From Incurvaria masculella (Eukaryota > Arthropoda > Insecta > Lepidoptera > Incurvariidae), in assembly GCA_946894095.1 (NCBI GenBank), contig OX335641.1, forward strand, positions 2,250,501 through 2,314,500: a DNA stretch of 64,000 nucleotides, read 5' to 3'. Shown piece after piece: positions 56,707 through 64,000 of this stretch. Below the pieces are notes generated by a model that ran no database searches, was not told the origin of the DNA, and saw only the letters and a program-made list of their open reading frames with translations. The position numbers were made by a program, and so were the translations under genes. Numbering within the stretch: position 1 is the first letter of the stretch; each line of letters opens with the position of its first letter.

Positions 56707-56757
56707 GGCGGGACTCAATATCGTCTCGCTACCACCATCGTTTCGTTATCTTCTTCT

Positions 56758-57660
56758 CGATGTTCGATGTCGTTCGTGTCTGCGACTTCTTATTGTCTCT
56801 TTTTAGATCCTTGCGTACCATTATTCTGTTAACGTCTTTTTATCTTAACAATCCCAGGTTCACTCGATGTTCGATGGCCACTGTAGTTCGTGTCTGCGAC
56901 TTCTTATTGTCTCTTTCTAGATCCTTGCGTACCATTATGCTGTTAATGTCTTTTTATCTTAACGATCCCAGGTTCACTCGATGTTCGATGGCCACTGTCG
57001 TTCGTGTCTGCGACTTCTTATTGTCTCTTTCTAGATCCTTGCGTACCACTATGCTGTTAATGTCTTTTTATCTTAACGATCCCAGGTTCACTCGATGTTC
57101 GATGGCCACTGTCGTTCGTGTCTGCGACTTCTTATTGTCTCTTTCTAGATCCTTGCGTACCATTATGCTGTTAATGTCTTTTTATCTTAACGATCCCAGG
57201 TTCACTCGATGTTCGATGGCCACTGTCGTTCGTGCCTGCGACTTCTTATTGTCTCTTTCTAGATCCTTGCGTACCATTATTCTGTTAACGTCTTTTTATC
57301 TTAACAATCCCAGGTTCACTCGATGTTCGATGGCCACTGTCGTTCGTGTCTGCGACTTCTTATTGTCTCTTTCTAGATCCTTGCGTACCACTATACTGTT
57401 AATGTCTTTTTATCTTAACGATCCCAGGTTCACTCGATGTTCGATGGCCACTGTCGTTCGTGTCTGCGGCTTCTTATCGTCTCTTTCTAGATCCTTGCGT
57501 ACCATTATGCTGTTAATGTATTTTTATCTTAACGATCCCAGGTTCACTCGATGTTCGATGGCCACTGTCGTTCGTGTCTGCGACTTCTTAATGTCTCTTT
57601 CTAGATCCTGGCGTGTCATTATGCTATTAACGTCATTATATCTTCACAATCCCAGGTTTA
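56758..57660 (+). repeat. Tandem array, 114 bp x about 8
   Basis: Each unit contains ATGTTCGATGGCCACTGTCG, TCGTGTCTGCGACTTCTTAT and CTTAACGATCCCAGGTTCAC. The unit length (114 = 3 x 38) keeps a + frame open for 309 codons (repeat ending LLLMSFYLNDPRFTRCSMAT). On the - strand each unit carries a 31-codon ATG-to-TAA frame. The array abuts the upstream edge of ARHGEF17 exon 1. Confidence 0.93.
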
Positions 57661-58483
57661 TCTATTTTTTTATTCAATGTTCTATTTAACTTGTTCATTG
57701 TTTCAACTAAATGTTTGATTGACTTTGACGTCTCAACACAGGTAGCAAGTGATAATGGCTGATCACTTGTAAGATTGATTTTAAAATCGTTTTATTGTCC
57801 TGTTCTCACTGTCGTTTCGTTGTTCACTTTCGTCTTGAACTTTCCATTCTTTTGTGAAAATGTTTTAATTTTTGGTTGAATTTTACGTTTCATCCGTCAG
57901 TAAAAGTTTCCTGTATGCCTTAATTTTTTTTATCTTTTTAAAAGGTTCACTTATTACAAAAGACCAGTGCACTTACTATGCATAAGGCAACTCAACTAAT
58001 AAACATATTTACGTTGGTTAATGAGTTTAGAAAATACTTGACATTGACTGGTTGGTAAGGTATATTTTTACTTACTATTTTAGAAAGATTCAGTAGAAAA
58101 TATTATGAAAGAAAAATAATCCTACAGTAAACGCGTACAAAGCAAATAACAAAATTAGAAGATTTCTAAGGTTTCAAACCAACACATTGAAATTCACTAG
58201 TATTCAATTTTCACTAAATTCACTAGAAATTCGCCTAACCAGTTACGTAACCCGACAACCGGAGGCCATTTAGCGACTGAAGCCTCATGAAAATTTCAAC
58301 CACGGCGGCGGCCAGGGCAACCAGCCGGTTATGCAAAGGCCATTTGAACATATACTCGTATGCCTACCTATGGCCTAACAACGGCAAAGCGAAGCGAGAC
58401 GTTATATTTCTGTCAGTCTGTGGCTACGTGTCTGTTTTGTTGCCCTGTTTGTCGCTTGCCCTTACTGAATGCATATCACTATC
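57661..58483. other. AT-rich DNA with a short simple repeat
   Basis: There is no gene. A (TATCAC)n run of about five units occurs just before the Helitron-like element (58467-58497). Confidence 0.4.
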
Positions 58484-59097
58484 ACTATCACTATCACTAC
58501 ATAGTATAAAAAAAAGTCGCTTTCTATGTCCCTATATCCCTATGTATGCTTAAATCTTTAAAACTACGCAACGGATTTTGATGCAGTTTTTTTTATTAGA
58601 TAGAGTGATTGAAGAGGAAGGTTTATATGTAAAATAATATCTATTAAATACTGTTATTTTTGAGGTTTCTAATGTGGTGTCGTAAATAATTAATTTTTTT
58701 CCGCTTACATTGCAAACGCAGGCTGAACTTGACGAGCCCGCAATCAGTCAAAAACCGGCCAAGTGCGAGTCGGACTCGCACACGACGGGTTCCGTACCAT
58801 CGTACAAGATTTAACACAAAAAAAATGGTTTTCTGTATGGGACCCCACTTTATTTTTTTTTTATTTTTTTATTTTACCTATTTGTTGTTATAGCGGCAAA
58901 ATAAATATACACTCTGTGAAAAATTCATCTGCCTACCTATTACGGTTCATGAGATACAGCCATGTGACAGACGGACGGACGGACGGACGGACGGACGGAC
59001 GGACAGCGGAGGCTTAGTAAAAGGGTTCCGTTTTCACCCTTTGGGTACGGAACCCTAAAACGACATTGACCCGAGCGGAGCCGGGTATCTCAGCTAG
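58484..59097 (+). mobile_element. Helitron-like element, split by SINE copy l
   Basis: The 5' side has ACATAGTATAAAAAAAAGTC then GCTTTCTATGTCCC and AAACTACGCAACGGATTTTG, sequence I associate with lepidopteran non-autonomous Helitrons. The 3' side ends in a small hairpin (ACCCGAGCGGAGCCGGGT) followed 8 bp later by CTAG and then T, fitting the CTRR rule and A/T insertion. No Rep/helicase is present. Confidence 0.65.
58750..59060 (+). repeat. GGCCAAGTG-family SINE-like repeat (copy l)
   Basis: It is full length: AACCGGCCAAGTGCGAGTCG, TATAGCGGCAAAATAAATA, a (GGAC)n tract at about 58972-59004, and end TACGGAACCCTAAAA. Confidence 0.92.
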
Positions 59098-59274
59098 TTA
59101 ATTCATAAATGTAAGTCTGGGGAGTGATAATACGTGCTATAATACGATTTATAGCACGGAATATTGAGGAGGCTTATAGCAACATCGTGGGCGACTGTTC
59201 TAATACCTAGCATGTATTTAAATGGATTTTTAACAAAAAAAAAGTTTACGTAAATGGACATGGATAACCACTTG

Positions 59275-59372
59275 GGAACTAGGTGCAATGCCAGGACTTT
59301 TTTTCTATTGCTCGGCTGTATTGGACTGGATGGAAAACAAGGGAAAGTACCAATCCGGGCGGGATAACCTTC
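59275..59372 (-). repeat. SINE-B fragment
   Basis: ACTAGGTGCAATGCCAGGAC, TTGGACTGGATGGAAAACA and ACCAATCCGGGCGGG match SINE-B in reverse. Confidence 0.5.
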
Positions 59373-59991
59373 TAACCCCTGTTTTCACCACCTCCAGTTA
59401 CCTGAAATCCGATAGTTAACTTTCGGCTACATTGCATATTTGTATGACGTAACCGAAAGATAACTTTGCAATTTTTGTAGCTGGAGGTGGTGGAACCGGG
59501 CGTAAATGGGATAATCTATTTCATCGGGTTTTTTCAGTTGATCTTACTACGAATGATGTTTCATTGTTAGTTGACTCCTTAGCCACAATATCAGTTTATT
59601 ATCTGCATAATCTATAGGATAAATGTCGATTCGTATAATATGTTATTTATGTAATAGCTACATGCTACGTTTGATGTCGGTTCTAATTCATCGCCGGTGA
59701 TTGAGCGACGAAAATGGCAAATTCGAGATTATTTACGCACTGCGTCAAACCGAGCAATCGATGAGATAGCGAAATATTTCTAAGAGCGAGGTCTCCCATT
59801 AAGAACAGTCGTTCGCTCTAGATCACATTGTGAGAGCGTCACCCGACACTCGCCCGTCCTTGGGTCAGCCCGACCTAGCTCCACTAACCAGTTCCAGGCA
59901 GCTCTTACAGGACAATAGACTTCAGGTGGGAGTTTAGATTTATTCAGGTTGGTGTTGGATGAATCAGAAGCGACCCAACTGCGACTGTCTT
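59373..59991. other. Unrecognised DNA
   Basis: There is no gene. CCACCTCCAGTTACCTGAAA at about 59390 is partly mirrored by TGTAGCTGGAGGTGGTGG at about 59478, an imperfect inverted pair around 60-70 bp. Confidence 0.3.
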
Positions 59992-59992
59992 A

Positions 59993-60267
59993 CTTTTTAG
60001 GGTTACGTACCCAAAGGGTGAAAACGGAACCCTATTACTAAGCCTCCGCTGTCCGTCCGTCCGTCCGTCCGTCTGTCACAGGGCTTTATCTCATGAACCG
60101 TAATAGATAGGCAGCTGAAATTTTAATTTAATTTAAGGTAACATTTAAAAATAATAGGAATGAAAGGGGGTCCCCATACAAAAAAACCTAATTTTTTTTG
60201 TGTTAAATCTTGTTCGATGGTACGGAACCCTTCGTGTGCGAGCCCGACTCGCACTTCGCCGGTTTTT
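59993..60267 (-). repeat. GGCCAAGTG-family SINE-like repeat (copy m), internal deletion
   Basis: It has TAGGGTTACGTACCC, a GTCC tract and the head GTGCGAGCCCGACTCGCAC then TTCGCCGG. The GCCGCTATAACAACA segment is deleted. Confidence 0.88.
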
Positions 60268-60519
60268 ACAAGCATGTATTATGCTCGATGACTTAGTAAT
60301 GGACGGCCATGAGTATGAATGGCGAATCGAAGTTGACACACTAAAAAAAATATATGCAATTGTTTACTGTTTTTAGCACAGTTAAAAATCAGACATTTAT
60401 GGTAAAGTATTTCCTGTTACTATTAATGTATTACGGTAAGTATTTATTGATGAGCCATACCAGTTAGTATTAAACAGTTATTTTCAGATCAGATGATTTT
60501 GAAACGGTTATCTTAAGGC

Positions 60520-61005
60520 CCTGGTACTAGCCAAATCGCAAAGTTAGACGAGGCACCCCAAGTTAACTAACTAAGTCTGACGATTAGAAGTGTCATTCTT
60601 ACAATACATGATTCCTTGTCTAGGAATCAACCTATTTTCGTTAATGTATGTTTCCTTTTTCTATACAAAATTAATTGCGGAAACTGTGTCCATTTCCGAA
60701 CTTTTTTGACTAAATGTAGAAATCTAAAAGCAAATGGAATTTTTTGTTTATGCATATATGCTGTTTTTGCTTATATCTAGAAATCGAATTACTTTCAGAT
60801 TTCTAATGAGAAATATCAACTTTTTTATTATTTATTATTATTTAAATAAATGATGGAATAAAAAAATATTAACAATCCATTATCAGTCTGGAGTTCTATT
60901 TGGATTTGCTGAAGCGTTTCACTATATATTATTACATTTGTTAAAAGGTGTATTTGTATGGCGCGAGTAGTTGGATAGTCCTAGCCCCTTAACTGATCAA
61001 ACATT
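60520..61005 (-). repeat. Dispersed repeat R3 (copy 2), longest
   Basis: It is the reverse match of 31205-31513, extended to CTAGCCAAATCGCAAAGTTA then GACGAGGCAC at the left end. It has no ORF. The extended end is shared with 62553. Confidence 0.75.
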
Positions 61006-61324
61006 ACGGCTGACTACAAATTAGGTGTCCTACTGTCCAGTTTCAAACGGTGCAGGAATTTTAACATATTGGACAATACATTTTCACTGAATATAAGACG
61101 CAAGTAAGTTACTTAGTTGGCTCTATTTTAACGTTGCAAGACGGTGGTTATTATTGTAATTACAGTTAGATTCACTGATCTTTTTTTTTTCAGTGCATGA
61201 GTCTACGGCAGGGTACCCGGGACAGAATATTTGGGTACTCGGGAGCCAAAAATAGCACCCTTAATGATGTTTATTTACTTCTTGTAATTAATTTGAAATT
61301 ATATTATAATTCTGATTTCGGATG

Positions 61325-61886
61325 TTAAGGTGGCCCAACCCGGCGGCCTCAACTCATTTGCGGGCACGGTACAAAACCGTGATGTTGCGCTCTGGGACCT
61401 TCTCTGTTTCTAAGAATAAGACAGGCTCCGTGATGAGGAAGATGCAACCTGTCCACAAAAAAGAACTATGCACATTGTCTTTTTTGTGGACATGATTTGG
61501 TAAGATTTACGAAAATTTTAATTTCAAAACGACTTATAGCTAAAAGTAAACCACGACCACTGTAGTCAAAAATCTAACAAAAACCAAATAGATTATAAAT
61601 CTTGATTAAATAAGCTATGTCTGATGACTAATCTTTTTAAGATGTTCTTACGTTATCATTGCGTAATCCACCTCCAAATTTATTGTATAAAACGCGCGAA
61701 AAATCCGAACTTTCGGACGTTATAACTTGAAAACCAAACACAAATTTACAATGCCAATGGTCATCAGACATCTACTTCAATCAAATAAAGCTATTTTGAG
61801 CAATATTTTGGATCTCTGACAAGAAATATAGGCGTGATCTTCTTTCCCCTTTTGTATGGGGAGATGAACGGGTTCGGCCACCTTAA
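61325..61886 (-). mobile_element. TTAA-flanked MITE (copy 7), reverse orientation
   Basis: It starts TTAAGGTGGCCCAACCCGG and ends GGTTCGGCCACCTTAA. It carries a small duplication/deletion around 61455-61495 (CTATGCACATTGTCTTTTTTG). Confidence 0.9.
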
Positions 61887-62552
61887 ACTAAGCCCTAGTA
61901 AAGCCCGCTTAGCGTATAACACAACTATCTCCCCGAAGCGACTACAATTTAGATGAAACTAATCTAAGGATAAAAATAGATACATCTGTTGTATGTAGCA
62001 ACTCTTCACAGTGACGACGCGACGTGGGCTAATCAATGTGATAGCATGAATCTATTTTGAACACGGAGATCGATTTTCGTTACTTTCAATAACAACAAAT
62101 CAAAGTAAACAAAAGAAATGCCAGGATTCACTTTGAGTCAGCATTTGTTTAATCATTTATTGAGCGAGGAGGAGAGATAAGTGTGTCTTGTTTTACAATT
62201 CAAAAGTTACAACTTATTTCTTTAAAATAATAATGCCATGTTTATATCTCCAGCTATGTTAACAAATTACCGCTCATAACAAGATGGCAGAAAGAATCAC
62301 TGAAACGTTTACAAGGTGATAAATATAAAATCCCGTAGCGTATTTATTAATGAGATTGTCACGCGCTGTGGATGGTTGGTATTTTAAATCCCATAGTGTA
62401 AAATAATATAACGAGATCTACATTTTTAGATTATGAAAATCAAGAAAACAAAATAACTGACAATCCTAATTGATATAAGTACTGAAATAATCTTGCAGGT
62501 ATGTTCTTATACACCGATCACATTTTCCACCAAACGTGTGCAGCACGTATGA
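61887..62552. other. Unrecognised AT-rich DNA
   Basis: I see no gene or repeat shared within the window. Confidence 0.35.
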
Positions 62553-62762
62553 GGAACTAGCCAAATCGCAAAGTTAGACGAGGCACCTGTCTAGGAATCA
62601 ACCTATTTTCGTTAATGCATGTTTCCTTTTTCTATACAAAATACATTGCGGAAACGGTGTCCATTTACGAACTTTTTTGACTAAATGTAGAAATCTAAAA
62701 GCAAATGGATTTATTTCTTTATGCATATATGCTGTTGCTTATATCTAGAAATGACATTCTTT
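62553..62762 (-). repeat. Dispersed repeat R3 (copy 3), partial
   Basis: It has CTAGCCAAATCGCAAAGTTA, then GTCTAGGAATCAACC and ATGCATATATGCTGT in the same order as 60520-60790, with internal deletions. Confidence 0.75.
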
Positions 62763-63460
62763 CCGAAAAAAACCTTTTTTGAAAGTCGAGCAGTGTGAAA
62801 ACTGCGGCGAACACATCCAACTAAATATTATACAAGAAAAGTTCAATCTAACTGGATTTATTTTACTGAAAAACACATATATTTTAAAAAAAACGTAAAT
62901 AGAATAAAGCTTTCTCAAGTGATTAAAAAAATTTGATTTAGATCTGACAACTTTAGAGGTAGGGAACCGTTAGGGCCCGTAAGACGATTTGGTTAGTTTG
63001 ATGGCAGCCGCCGTGCAATATTGTGCCTTGGCAAATGGAAAAAGAAAGCATTTCTTGAAATGTTCAAATATTCGATTTCCGCTGCCTTCACGACAGCCTT
63101 AAGCGTACACACTAGTCGCACTGCATGAAAAGTCGGAAAACCCCGTTAACATATACTTCTATATCCCTACCTACCGTGAAACTGAACTGTAAAAATGTAA
63201 ACACGATATATCCAGTGGGAGCCAGCTTCGAGTGGGGCTCAATGACCAACAATAATGGAGGAAAAATTATGTTGGAGCTGCGCACGCGCCGAACACGTAT
63301 AGTCCCACGACTCTCATGAGGACACTGGTGCCATTGTTTTAAGTTTAAAGTGCTAGCTGAGGTACCCGCGACCGCTCAGGTCAGTGTGGTTTTCGACATT
63401 CATTCGAGCGGAGCCTTCAACCTTATTCGAATTGTTACGGCACGATATTAGAATTTGGCG
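62763..63460. other. Unrecognised DNA
   Basis: There is no convincing gene. The longest frame (63125-63319) has no family signature. Confidence 0.3.
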
Positions 63461-63802
63461 TTTTTAGGGTTCCGTACCCAAAGGATGAAAACGGAACCCT
63501 ATTACTAAGCCTCCGCTATCCGTCCGTCCGTCCGTCCGTCCGTCCGTCCGTCCGTCCGTCCGTCCGTCCGTCCGTCTGTCCGTCTGTCACAGGGCTGTAT
63601 CTCAGTAACCGTAACAGGTAGACAGCTGAAATTTTCACAGAGTGTGTATTTATTCTGCTGCTGTAACAACAAATAGGTAAAATAAAAAAAATATAAAAAT
63701 TAAAGTGGGGTCCAATACATTTTTTTTTTGTGTTAAATCTTATACGATGGTACGGAACCCTTCGTGTGCGAGTCCGACTCGCACTTGGCCGGTTTTTTTT
63801 TT
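63461..63802 (-). repeat. GGCCAAGTG-family SINE-like repeat (copy n)
   Basis: It is full length, with about 16 GTCC units (63520-63583), GCTGCTGTAACAACAAATAGG and the head GTGCGAGTCCGACTCGCAC then TTGGCCGG. Confidence 0.92.
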
Positions 63803-64000
63803 GCACCGCGTCGCTTAATATCTCACAGTCGTAACTTTTATCTGTTCGACCAAATTACTTTTTCTAAACGAGGAAGTGTATCCACTTTCAATACCAGTAA
63901 GCGATTAATCGATTTAGTTAACTTTATGTGCATTGAAAATGAAGTATCAAATTTAAATTATATTTGGTCTCTCAAATATGGCACTTAACTGGCAATTAAC

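Noticed and set aside
56760..57689. A 309-codon + strand ORF
   Set aside because: It is produced by the 114-bp tandem array, whose length is a multiple of three. The peptide is a pure repeat with no recognised domain and no splice or start context.
1..64000. CRISPR array, bacterial operon, prophage or integron
   Set aside because: The DNA is clearly insect. The tandem arrays have no unique spacers between conserved repeats.

Overview
The window is eukaryotic and almost certainly from a moth or butterfly (Lepidoptera). The evidence is AT-rich DNA, spliced genes with GT/AG junctions, a natalisin-type neuropeptide precursor whose peptides end in FWGxR or YFxxR plus an amidation Gly, and many copies of a GGCCAAGTGCGAGTCGG repeat that I recognise as common in lepidopteran genomes. 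There is no prokaryotic operon, rRNA gene or CRISPR array.

Two host genes are supported. At the left, on the + strand, a 573-residue single-exon natalisin precursor (1154-2875) encodes eleven canonical amidated peptides. On the - strand lies an orthologue of the Rho guanine-nucleotide exchange factor ARHGEF17. I reconstructed 18 consecutive coding exons from the start of the DH domain (32170) to the stop codon (9472), plus a probable upstream exon at 56551-56706. The order is DH (32-25 kb), PH-like (24-17 kb), then a WD40-like C-terminal propeller (16.8-9.5 kb). Exon phases agree at every junction except exon 12 to exon 13. The two genes converge. Three ARHGEF17 exons sit beside decayed tandem copies of themselves.

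The rest is mobile DNA, densest in the roughly 24-kb ARHGEF17 intron (32171-56550) and to its right. It includes: a Jockey-like LINE with ORF1 and a once-frameshifted ORF2 (18942-23895), inserted inside a TTAA-flanked MITE; an uninterrupted CR1-like LINE ORF2 on the - strand (46089-48995) with a partial esterase-like ORF1; seven copies of the TTAA MITE, two of them head to head; fourteen copies of the SINE-like GGCCAAGTG repeat; a tRNA-headed SINE family and a mosaic relative with a 5S-like segment; RTE-type and CR1-type LINE 3' fragments; a broken Tc1/mariner transposase; a Helitron-like element; several smaller inverted-repeat elements; and three tandem arrays with units of 41, 105 and 114 bp.

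Nested insertions give a relative order of events: LINE into MITE, RTE fragment into SINE, an unidentified 685-bp element into SINE, SINE into transposase and SINE into Helitron. I found no complete undescribed pathway or system. The most unusual points are the repeated exon-edge duplications in ARHGEF17, the mosaic tRNA/5S SINE head, the 685-bp unclassified insertion, and a few short coding-looking stretches that I could not assign.
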